This document shows, piece after piece, positions 48,599-59,384 of a stretch of 64,000 nt of DNA; position 1 is the first letter of the stretch; each line of letters starts with the position of its first letter. The DNA is from Archegozetes longisetosus (taxonomy: Eukaryota > Arthropoda > Arachnida > Sarcoptiformes > Trhypochthoniidae). The translations under genes and the position numbers were made by a program. Location of the stretch: contig JAEMBT020000009.1 of the NCBI GenBank assembly GCA_018873245.2, positions 9,619,288-9,683,287 on the forward strand, in the 5' to 3' direction. The notes beneath the pieces were generated by a model. The model was not told the origin of the DNA. It saw only the letters and a list, made by a program, of their open reading frames with translations, and did not search any database.

Positions 48599-49944
48599 AT
48601 GGCGTTGAATATAAAAAGTGATTTCGATCCATCACAAATATTGCCATCAGAATTGTTGGTTACTTCTGCTGGATCTCATTTATATCTCAACGGTTTATCT
48701 CTTTTCCAAAACGGATCGAGTAAAAGAAGCAGATTTCATAATCCATTATTAGTTGTCATAGCGTATACGTTATTTTTTATTAAATCTATCATTTCTTTAC
48801 TATTACCGGAAGAAAATCCTGAACATTTCATAATAATTTTCGACTTCTCATACTTTATGAACGCGAGAATTCACTTCAATATCATGTCAATAATAGTATC
48901 TTCCTTAGCGCTGATTACACATTGGATTCATTATAGAAAATATAAGGATAACGAATTCCCAACCTATTTGAAACCATTTGAGATGATGTCAGGACTCACT
49001 TCACCGCTAAGTATTGGACTTTCGAACGAAACTAAAATATACAAATTGATGAAGACAGCAAAAAGAATATTCTATATCTGTGATAATTTATCAAAACCAG
49101 TGCTCATAACAATTGGTTTGTTATGTGTCAATTTTCCATTCTTTTCCAACTGCTCTCTCATTCAATTTATTTTTTATATATTTCCTCTGAATATGTTCGT
49201 AGTTTTCATCATTTATCACTTAGGTACGACTGCTTTATACCATATGGTCTACTTTTGCATCATTTGCTATTATCTGTTAATCAAATCTGAAGAATTGAAT
49301 GACAAAATTAAGATTTTCATCAAAAATAAATCAAAACTAACGAACAAACGAGCTATGGCTATAATGAATTCTTTGGATACAATCTATTTAGAAATCAACT
49401 CGTTCAACAAAGCTTTTTGGTCGAAATACCTATTCTGGGTTTGGCTGACACACTCTTTGATAATTGACTTAATCCTTTTCATTGTCATATTCTCGAAAAC
49501 TGGATTTACAGTGAAATTGTCTTTCGTTTATGGTTCTATTTATTTCACATTCCCTCTGATATTAATGATAAGTTGTGCCTCTTCTGTTTATTATCAAACT
49601 AATAAAATGTATAATATTTTATTGGGAATTGTGTTCACACCTAACAAGCTGTCTTTGACTAATTCAACACACGTCAAAGTTTGTAAAACTTATAATAGTT
49701 AAACGATTACTCATTGAATAAACGGTTTTAATTGTTTTTAGTTATCGTCATTCATTGAGAGATTGAGTCAAAAGAAAATTGGATTTTATTGTTGGAAACT
49801 AGTTATTATTAACAGCTTTCGTGCATACGAAGTAAGAACTGGTTTGTAATTTAATATGAATTTTAAGACTATTTTTATTATTTATAGATCACAGCCTTGA
49901 CTATGATTTTTATGATGAAAATCATAGAATTGTCTTTGTATTGA
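48599..49944 (+). CDS. Gustatory-receptor-like seven-helix protein, GR copy 3 (intact)
   Basis: Exons 48599-49678, 49742-49831 and 49888-49944 join in phase 0 to give 408 codons plus TGA, exactly the structure of GR copy 1. It reads MALNIKSDFDPSQILPSELL, six helices in exon 1, FIERLSQKKIGFYCWKLV in exon 2 and ITALTMIFMMKIIELSLY in exon 3. Differences from copy 1 are concentrated around the second and third helices and near LSFVYGSIYFTF. It could bind a different ligand; that is inference. All splice sites are canonical. As for copy 1, the name rests on topology and gene structure. Confidence 0.72.
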
Positions 49945-51492
49945 TCTGATAATATATTGAAAATCGTTGACTTCTATCACTATAATATTCATTTAAATGT
50001 TATATCTGTTTCCATAATAGTTGTTATATCTGTTATAATTATTTATTATACTGTAGCTAAAAGTGTCAAAAATGAATATCTGCTGATATGAGGTGAACGG
50101 AAAGCCCAATTAGTCTGCCTCAAAGTGAGGAATCGATTCTTAGTTTTTCTGTTAAAATATTTTATTCTGTGATATTACGATTTGAGATTTTGTCGTGTCG
50201 TACACTTAGTGAAAGAAAGTGTATCATGTCATTCTAAAGGTTTTAGTATATTTTCTAGATTTCCAAGATTTTATTGGTTTGTTAACCTATTTCAATCTCT
50301 GATATATACAATTTATATCTAAAATCTATCACATTATTTAATAATGCATAATTTCAGTTATTTAATGACAATAATTACGAAACTTATTTATTATGTATTA
50401 TATCTATCTCTACAATGCCTGTTTTATTTGTTGTCTATGCTCATAAGCAGTGATGGCACTTGACAAGTAAAAGGAATCAGGCTGGGGTATTTCTCCAAGC
50501 TCTTAATCAACTTTTAACTTGTCTTAAATCCATAAAGAACTTTTAGTAAACTGTCATATTTGACACTGGATGACAACTTCGTCAATATAGAAACACTTAA
50601 GGTGCAAGTGATTATTAATTTTAATCGTTATATTCTATATAAACTTAGCTATTCGTTAATTTAAAAAATTGTTTATAGTTTTCCTTGTAACCTGGTATGA
50701 TCTCTTAATTTGAAAGAACTTCTTTAATAAATTACATTCAACGAGTTTGACCTCTGATTTTCTTACCATCAAATTATCGAAATCCAAAAACAGTAACTAT
50801 AATGTAATGGAGTAATTAAGCTTTTGAGATTAAATTTGATTACCAATAAGTTTGATTTGATTAACCTTTATTTCAACCTCTGTCAGAAAAATAAGTTGTA
50901 TTCTTAATGAGATTATAGCAATTGAATCCGTTTCTCAATCTCTTTATACTTAGTCAACAGTGATTTTATTCATTTTTCGAATTCCATAAGTAATCATAAA
51001 ATACTTAGTCAAATTTTCATATATTATGATTGTTTATTATTTGAAGATTAATAATCGTTTTTGTAGTAACGATTAGCTCAATAATTTTGATAAATTTAGT
51101 CGTGCAAATACGCACTGCAAATTTGCTCCAAAATAAACTTAATATTTGGTTTCACTTATAAATGATTTGTTACATCAAAAATCTTACATCAAATTCTAAC
51201 AAGATTGGTATAATTTTCGCAACAACCCTATAAAATAATTTAATTTTATCCTTACTAGATATTGATTAGAACTTGTTAAAATTCATTATAAGTACTTTAC
51301 GCAATAGAAGCATGTGGACATTTTACTTCAAGCACAATATGAATTTAATGCAAATTATCGATCGAAATAATATACTCACATTGACACTTAAGTCGTTAAG
51401 TTCCTAGTTATTGCGTTTTAGGAACGAAATATTAAGTTAATATGCTATTGATTTCTTTTTTCAATTGAGCATACATTGTAATATACTTATAC
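49945..51492. other. 3' flank of GR gene 3
   Basis: Matches 23681-25850 without the 763-bp hAT-like insertion; the unoccupied site GGCTGGGG is at about 50470-50477. 51290-51480 again resembles GR upstream sequence. No gene is seen. Confidence 0.6.
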
Positions 51493-52031
51493 TAGTGATG
51501 TATAGCTTAGAAATTTTTAGTTTTAATCTTAGTCCTAAAGTCACAAATTTCATTTCTCTTATCCTAGTCTTAGTCTTAATGTCAGAATTTTAGTTTAACT
51601 TATCTTAATCTTAGTCTTATTACTTGTGTTAGTTATCTCTTTATAGCATCTATTGTAACATTTTGTAATTATTTATTATTTAATATGTTTAATAAAATTA
51701 TCGATAGACTAAAAAACAAAACTAAACGCAGAAATTCACTATCAAAATGTGTTGCAATAGGAGTGTAATTGTTTATTTAGTGCTTTAAAAATGTTTTAGT
51801 AATCTGAAACTTCGAAAGATGAATCATTTCTAGTGGATTAAATGACAGTATTTGTATTTAAACTTTTGATTTTGTCTTGGTCTTAAATTTATAGAAAGAA
51901 TTTTCATTTGTCTTAGTGTTAAATTGAAAATCAAAAATTTATTTGTTTGACTTAGTCTTACTCTTAAGCCAAACAATTTTAACGTCTTATTTTGCTTAGT
52001 CTTAGTCTCAGACTTAAGCCATACATCACTA
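51493..52031. mobile_element. 539-bp inverted-repeat element rich in CTTAGT words
   Basis: Ends TAGTGATGTATAGCTTA and TTAAGCCATACATCACTA are inverted with one or two mismatches, hAT-like in sequence. The interior near both ends is a degenerate run of (CTTAGT)-type words. No clear target duplication and no coding capacity. Confidence 0.7.
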
Positions 52032-52220
52032 AACCGGAAAGGTCGTATGCTTTCGGAACGCTTTCTAAATCAAACCTAGCTCAAAATATGATCAAAACCA
52101 TACAAAATATCAGGCAATCAACCATTTATGCAAATGGCCTCCAAATTCTGTAAAAATTAAGAATTAAAATATTCATTTACTTTTGGTACAAAATTTTAAA
52201 ATACTTTTAACATGTAGCTT

Positions 52221-52290
52221 CGTTGTTCAAGTGGTAATACGTAGGACTCGTACTACTATAGATCTAGGTTCGATGCTCTGTGGCGTTCCA
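52221..52290 (+). repeat. tRNA-like (pol III box A/B) segment
   Basis: GTTCAAGTGG (52225-52234) resembles a tRNA A box and GGTTCGATGCT (52267-52277) a B box, about 40 nt apart as in a tRNA. Acceptor and T stems do not pair well. An anticodon loop with CGT is possible. The B-box half is repeated inverted at 52680-52717. It is more likely a tRNA-derived repeat than a working tRNA gene. Confidence 0.5.
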
Positions 52291-52717
52291 TTTTTTAAAT
52301 TAAAAAAATTTTAGTTTCTAAGTCTAATATATTTGAAACTATTAAACTTTGTTTAACCGCTAGGATATAATAGATAAAGTAATAAATTACAGAATTTAGT
52401 TAAAGTCAAGTTTATTTAATTCATTTCAAGCAATATTCGATGATAAGCAAAAGTAACAAAAAGTCATTGCAAACAAATTCTTCTTATAAGTGTAGCCAAA
52501 TTTTCATAGAATATCATAGAATATTGCTTGAAATGAATTAAATAAACTTGATTTTAACTAGATTTTGTAATTTATTACTTTGTCTATTATATTCCACCGA
52601 TTAAACAAAGTTTAATAGTTTCAAATATATTAGACTTTAGAAAATAACAAAAATTTTAAAAATATAAAAAAAATAAAACGCCACAGAGCATTGAACCTAG
52701 ATCTATAGTAATACGAG
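52247..52717. repeat. Fold-back repeat, ~200-nt arms
   Basis: 52247-52445 reappears inverted at 52513-52717 with few mismatches, around a ~67-nt loop. Arms run from the tRNA-like B box (ACTATAGATCTAGGTTC) inward to TTCATTTCAAGCAATATT. It is a self-complementary inverted duplication of a tRNA-derived repeat, or a fold-back transposon. Confidence 0.88.
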
Positions 52718-52730
52718 AAATAATATTTTA

Positions 52731-53304
52731 AGGTGGGTTTAGACGACGAAACTATATGTTTCATAGTTTTAGCAATTTTGATTTCTGAAACTAGTTTCGT
52801 TGTCCAAACTTAACGTTTCAAAAGTTTTTGAAACGCGAAATTAGTTTTTGAAACTTGAAACGCGTTTCGCCACAACTTCCAATCAAAAGTGTTCTTCCAG
52901 CCATGTGAACTGAATAGCACACCTTTAACCCCAAGCACATCATAGTCTGAAATTTATTTCACAGTTATAAACAAATACAATATTAAATTAAATTTATTAA
53001 AGTTAAAAATGGTTTTATCGCAACAACAATTAATTGAACTGTTTAGCGAAAATCCCAGAGATAATAATTATAAAAGTTAACAAATAACACTAAATATATT
53101 CACTTTTAAACTGCTCTTTTAAATCTCGCATTGCAAATGTTTAATATTTGAATTTTATTGGTTACTGCGAAGTCAAGTTTCAAAAACTGATTGCATTGTG
53201 TAAACTCTAGGTTTCAGTTTCCAATCTTTTTGGAAATATTTTAATCTGATTGAAAACTTTAGTTTCTCAAACCATGAAACAAAGTTTCATCCCTAAACCC
53301 ACCT
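52731..53304. mobile_element. 574-bp PIF/Harbinger-like MITE (TTA duplication)
   Basis: Ends AGGTGGGTTTAGA and its inverse TCCCTAAACCCACCT are flanked by TTA on both sides (52728-52730, 53305-53307). The interior has many GTTTC/GAAAC words in both orientations and a start codon at 53009 followed by LSQQQLIELFSENP. This resembles the start of a MADF domain, found in Harbinger-encoded proteins. The frame stops after about 23 codons. Confidence 0.75.
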
Positions 53305-53307
53305 TTA

Positions 53308-54354
53308 GCTTGAAAAGTATTCAATAATGACTAATACGTAAAAGAAATGACACAAAATGTAGCATTTTATCACAATCTCAATTATACTTTGAGTGAAAAG
53401 TCATTAAAAGCAAGAAATGTACACAAACAAGTTTTAAGTCGTTTATGTATTAATTAAATTAAATGATTAATTAATTAAATAATCGACGTTTAATATTAAA
53501 TTTATTGAACAGATAGTTTTTAAGAGGTTTTCGTTGAAATAAAAGTTATGATTAATGAGAGAAAAAGTTGTGTTTAGATTAGTATTTTTAACTGTTTTAC
53601 ACTGTAACTTAAACATTAAAATGCACTCTTTATTTTGTACGACTTTCATTCTTTCATTCTTTCATTATTTCATGATTGAACTGAATATAATACAATCTTG
53701 AAGACAACGAAAGCAATTTGACAACTCAGGTTTAATTCTTATAATAATTTAGAAACATGTTTAGAGCTAACTTTAAAATAAGTATATTTGAGAGGATAGA
53801 AACTCAATCAGTTGACAATTGATCAGAAAAATGAAAGACAAATCAAAACTTTGCTAGAAAACTATTTGCAAAACTTGTTATGTCTCACTGAAACCAAAAT
53901 ATCTGAGTGACCGCCAACAATTTTATAAACTAAAATTATACATCTATTTTTACGTTAATTCATTAAAAATATCTTTTGTTTTCGCTCATTAACCAAAAAT
54001 TATTAATAACTTTGTGCGAATATTTTCTCTGAACATTAAAGTTATTATTCATCAATTCAATTAATGACGACTTTTCAAAACAAGTATTAATTCAAATTAA
54101 AATATTGATCAGAATTTCGAAATACTAAAGACAAGAACTAAATAATACTGTCATTAATCGAGATATCATTTGGAAGCTCGAAAATTATTTTACTGCTGAC
54201 ACAACTATTGATTAATTCGATTGAAATTTTTATACGACATAATAAATTTTCAAAACCTATTTAAATAGACGACAAAATATTGCGTTTCATTTTTACAAGT
54301 CAAGGCCAATATTGAGATGTAGTCCAAAAATAGTTATTTTAATCTGAATATAAA
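53308..54354. other. 5' flank of IR unit 6
   Basis: From about 53760 it matches IR flanks. A short ATTCTTTC tandem repeat lies at 53646-53672. The conserved upstream frame carries the shared TAG (near 54318) and a 2-nt insertion before the ATG. No separate gene. Confidence 0.5.
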
Positions 54355-57308
54355 ATGGCTGACAAACTCTGTCATGAGATATATTCTAATAGAACATATT
54401 CATTATTTCCTGATGAAACGATTAATAGAACCATCAGTATTTTAATCGGTAGATGCATACCGTATACAACTCATGAAAGACAAGTTATCGGTGAAGATGT
54501 GAAGAATCGGTTTTGTGGTCCATTAATGGCTTTGATGAGAGAATTCATGGTTAAGTATAATGTGAAGGAAGTCAATGAAGTTAATCATATCAAAGAAGTT
54601 AATGCAGTCACGCAATGCACTCAACATAATAAAACCTCTTTAGATCCGATTTGATTTCTTAATTAATAGATTTAAATATTATTCCTAGTAGAAACAAATT
54701 ATATTTGAACACTAGAGGCGAAAGTTCATTTAAAAATCTTTTAGTGACTAAAAAACTTGAAGATTGAATGAATCCTGATGCACTAAAACTTTATAGAATC
54801 ATTTGTTGAGTATTCTCATTAGGTTTGACTGTCATGTAGTGTCAACAGAAAGGCTCGCATTCAAACTGATTGCTTACTTTGATAAGATTTGTAGTCTTCA
54901 AAACAACTATTCAAACTGAATTCGAACTGATTGGTGCTGGTTTGACAAAGTTCAGTTTATCAGACTCAAATTTTAATCTGTCAGAGTAACCGAAATAGAT
55001 TAAAGTCTATTTTACAAACGATTTTCTCACCCCTTAACCTAATGTTTTATTTGTTTGTTCATACTTATTAAGTAATATCAAAAATGTGATAGTAATCAAC
55101 GGATTTAGATTAAAACATAATTATGAATAGTCAACAGAAAATAATGATAAGATTAAAAGCTAGATTTTGTAGATTGATTTCCGTCAATATTCAAATTTGA
55201 AATTAAAAGTATAACTTATCAGTAGAGTTATAAAAATATTTGCACTTTTGAAAAGTTGAATCAAATTTTTAGTTCTTTTATTTGGTAATTTGGCTTAACT
55301 CTTATTCGCAGCATATCGTTATTCCATAAACTTTTATTATTCATTATATCGATGAAAAAATATTTTTTGAGTAGAAGACCGGGTGCATACTCGAGACTTG
55401 AATTCTTAAAACATTACCCTTTCAAAATGAGTTTGAAAGTAGAGGTTTCTAAAATCTAAACTGAGAAACAGTTGAGCAGAAAAATTAATCTTTACGGTTG
55501 AACTGATTGCTGCCAAACTCATCTACGCTTTCGAACTGGTCTCGTTGTTGGGTTATACCCCAACTAATAGAAATCCACTTTGTAGGCGTTTCATTTCACA
55601 GACATCTCATTTGATAGACAGATTTTTTCGCTAATGAAGATTTTGGTTATTGAAGGGATTATTGATGTTAGGCTGAAGACTATGATCCAGTCCTGGGATT
55701 TTATTCTGAGACACTGTATGAAACTTTTCAAGTAACTTATATGAACATCGAAAGAATATGTTGAAAAATAGAAATTTAATTCTGACTTAATAATGCAATA
55801 GTTTTGTGGTATCAGACAAAATATCACACAAGAATGTTACATATAATAATCTTTGTATTCGATATTTTGTCTGATACCACAAAACTATTGCATTATTAAG
55901 TTAGATTAAATTTCTATTTTTCAACATATTCTTTCGCTGTTCATATAAGTTATTTGAAACCATCAATTTGATCACTTTCACGACTTATACTTTTTGAGAA
56001 ATTCCTCCAGTTCTTTAGCATAATATTTGTAGAAATCTTCTATATCTCAAACAGTTATCAAATGAAATAAACTTTGAGCCTGTATTTTAAATTTGAATCT
56101 TTTCTATTTTTTATCATAAAGTATCAGAGTGCTTACGATTGATGATTTTGGTTCATTTTATGAGGGAGTAATGAGTGCTTTGTATGATAATACGGTAGAT
56201 ATTCTGATGTATCCGATTACACCAGTCAAATGGGTTACAGATTATCTCAATGATGGCACTATCAAAATAAGTGAAACCAGAGGATATCATTCACCGAAAC
56301 ACATGATATCTTTGACTAAACCAGGTGTTAGACCTGAATTTATCTATTTTCTCAGTTTCGAACTTCCCATTTGGATAGTGTTAGGTATTACTATTATAAT
56401 GCTCGGCTTATTCATGGCTTTATTGAAGAAAAATATCAGAACCTTCTTCAATAATCTTTGGCAACTTTCAATTTTTTTGCTTTCGGACATAATCACAAGG
56501 GTTCCGATGTCGATTCGCAAACGCTTCATAATTGGTATTTGGCTATTGATGGGTGGGGTGGTGTTATTCAGTGGATTCACGGGTTGTATTCATGGTTTTA
56601 TGATTGAGAAAACTCCGATTCAGAAAATTGATTCTTGGGCTGATTTGCATCAGATGTTGAAATATAGGAATATAATTGCTATCGCACATGGTCAATTTTA
56701 TGATTTCGTAACGAACGATAAATCAGAAATGGCTAGAGATTTCAAGTCAAGAATGATAACTTATCCTGTGGAAAACTCAGCCAATGATACTTTTTATGAA
56801 ACTGTTATAAATATGGCGTCGACAGATGAATACGTGTTTGTTGATTCATACAACAGGTTGAAATATCTCAAAATCACTTCAAAACCTATTCGAGAGAAGA
56901 GAGAAAAACAAGTGTTCAGGAATAGAGTTGACCTCCATATATCAAAATCTGGTTGTGGAACAATCCCTTAAAATTTGGTTGTTATGAATAATCAGAAGAC
57001 TAATATGACAAAAATGAACAGGGCGTAAGTAATAGTCTTCAATTTGTCTGTATATTTCATTGAATGAATTTTTCAGCATAACTCAGTTAAGGGAAAGTGG
57101 AATTTATGATCATTGGGTCAAACAAACGATGGAAACTACTGATTGGGTTGAGAGAGATGATAATCAGTTGGTTAAAGACGTGAAACCCTTAACTTTGGAA
57201 AACTTGAGTGGGGTTTTCAAAGTTTTGATTTATGGAATGATTCTAAGCATTACTGTTTTCATTATGGAATGGATTCATTACTTGTTTGTTAACAAAATTA
57301 AGCTTTAA
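54355..57308 (+). pseudogene. IR copy 6: all three exons, broken donor and nonsense codon
   Basis: Exon A 54355-54566 (MADKLCHEIYSNRTYSLF; CGPLMALMREFMVKYNVK) should end at GTAAGT, but the donor is GGAAGT, so splicing is probably lost and the frame runs into the intron. Exon B 56128-57024 carries S1 (SLTKPGVRPEFIYFLSF), M1 (LPIWIVLGITIIMLGLFMAL), pore loop, M3 (FSGFTGCIHGFM) and S2. It keeps the frame that copy 2 lost near EKREKQVF. However, the codon after SGCGTIP, TAC in copy 2, is TAA. Exon C 57077-57308 carries ITQLRESGIYDHW and M4 and is intact. The last intron is 52 nt, as in copy 2. Lys replaces the possible ligand-site Arg of copy 2 (PVKWVTD). The lesions differ from those of copy 2. 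Confidence 0.82.
55733..55952. repeat. Near-perfect hairpin in the IR copy 6 intron
   Basis: Arms 55733-55825 and 55861-55952 are inverted copies with very few mismatches, separated by ~35 nt. No coding sequence. Absent from the corresponding introns of copies 2 and 5. Confidence 0.9.
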
Positions 57309-57839
57309 TTCAACAAAGTGTTCGAATAATTGTTTACACTATTCATGTTTTACTTTGTTTCGCACTTATTAAAAATCATTTTTATGCAAAGAATTATTCA
57401 ATAGATTGTATTCATGAGAAAAATGAATGAAAGTTTTGCTCTATTTCAATTTCCGAATCAATATTTGACTTTAAATATTATGAATGAAATTTGCTTTAAA
57501 CTGTTAATTGTATGCAATTCTTAAATCTATTTTTGCACTAATAATGTTATTTACTCCTTTGGAATGTTTATTTTCATGCACTCAATTAACTATTTAACAA
57601 TTCCTCAACTGAATAAATATTTATCAAAATCATTTCTAGTTTTGTTCAATGATAATAATTAGTGAGTAATAAAAGTGTATGATTTCAATTATCGGGTGAG
57701 AATATAAATTTTACAAAAGTAAATCCGGTCAGTAATTGATTGTTTTAGTAATAATAGTTAAACTAAATACATTTTATCTTAGAAAATGTAAGTATTTTTA
57801 TATTTATTTGTCGAGGAACTGAATTGACACTATTTTCAG
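57309..57839. other. 3' flank of IR unit 6
   Basis: Matches 13565-13900 up to about 57690. No gene is seen. Confidence 0.5.
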
Positions 57840-58260
57840 CAGCCTTACTGACTTTGGTTTTCAGTCCCATAAAAGGGCACTGGAAATAACTTTGTCCGAA
57901 AGCTTAAGCGTAAAGTTGATTTCTTTAGTTAGTTATTCAACCATCGTTGCTGTCCACCCATTAGCATAAATCCTTCTTTAGATTTCAGCCCAAATTTCTT
58001 CTATGGACCGAAGTTGAGGTACTGAAGGATTTTCGTTGAGCTGCATATATCTCACATTAAGCTTATCGTAAACTTCAATAGTCTCTCGAGCATAATGAGC
58101 TGATGCCAAGTCGGGCCAGAATATAGAATTCTGGCAGCGATGGAATTTACAGTTAAGTGGCATCAACTCCTTCATAATACGCCTCGTTTTGTACACTTTT
58201 GCATTAATATTGCTCCGCGATCTCATAAAAATGCATTAGAGCCACCTTCGCGATCAATTT
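57840..58260 (-). pseudogene. Tc1/mariner transposase C-terminal fragment
   Basis: The minus-strand frame 58226-57978 reads FWPDLASAHYARETIEVY and NENPSVPQLRSIEEIWAEI, which match the second catalytic Asp block (D in WPDLASAHY) and the following E/W region of mariner-type DDE transposases. After a stop, a degraded tail continues to about 57840 (MGGQQRW-like). The N-terminal half and both element ends are absent. Confidence 0.8.
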
Positions 58261-59210
58261 CTTAGATAAAGTCTCCCAATCGTTTATCTAAATTTATATT
58301 GATTTAAAATATCTATGCTTCATTAATTTTTGCGTAAATTATTTCATATTAATTAAGAGTAGAGATTATTAGCGTTATTTTGGTGTATAGAAAACTATTT
58401 AACTATTTGAAGGTTTCGGTAACAAGAGATATAATCGCATGAACTTTTGCAAGATTTTAACACTCACCCGATAATAGAGTTTGTTAAGCAAAACTAAAGG
58501 AATTTTCAGATTATAACAGTTCGTATACTTATTAATGAGTAAACTCTCATAACAGTATTGATTGTCTATAATGTAATTCAAATCATTTTAGTTTAATAGT
58601 CTCCACTTTCTCAAAGTAAACTTGTGGTCAATTCTTGCTTCAAGTTATGTGAGAATACGTTCAGCATTTTTAATGAATTATTTGAAAAGTTTGATTCAAC
58701 TAATGATTTATAGACATAAAGATGCAGTCATACGATTAGTATTATTAGCAGAACTGAAATTTTGGCAAATATGAATATTCACTTAATGAATGTTTTTAAC
58801 ACATAATGATTGTCGTAAGAAAGTCAGAATAAGAGTCCATCGATTATATTGTCAAATATGATTAAATGAGTTGATCCACTTATATGAAGCTAGGTAGAAG
58901 ATTAACACTCCGGCTGATATGCTTAATCTGTATATGCAAGTAGAGGGAGAAGTATCACAATTTCTAGTAAAGTCAAATAAGAGATTATGTTAGGATGTAT
59001 GGATGTAGAGTCAAACGGTATGCTTTCTCCGACTGTCAGACATCACGATTAGGGTTGATTTGAAAATATGTCAGCTAAATACCTAAAATCTTTTAAAACC
59101 TTCTACAGCTCAATTAATTATTAATAATATGATCGGAGAATAAATGTACACGAAATAAGTCTACATGTAATACATGTATAAATTGTTTACCAAAAAGATC
59201 TGTGTAAAAA
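58261..59210. other. No gene seen
   Basis: No recognisable coding or repeat motif until about 59130, where sequence like 5460-5530 begins. Confidence 0.4.
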
Positions 59211-59384
59211 GTGGTCAATTTCTTTATAGAAAGAAATATGTTTTACCCCTTCTTCAAAAAGGAAAAAAGGCTAAACTTTATACATTCAAATGATATCAGA
59301 GGTAAACTCTAATCCTATAACGACTTTTTAAACTTGTGAAGTAGGGGTTACACTTTATTTCTTTACAGAAACAAATTGACCACT
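59211..59384. mobile_element. ~175-bp MITE
   Basis: Inverted ends GTGGTCAATTTCTTTATAGA and GTGGTCAATTTGTTTCTGTA (read from the right end) interrupt sequence that is continuous at 5525-5545. Non-coding. Confidence 0.7.

Noticed and set aside
52221-52290. A functional tRNA gene
   Set aside because: A and B boxes are recognisable, but acceptor and T stems pair poorly and part of it is duplicated in a fold-back repeat.
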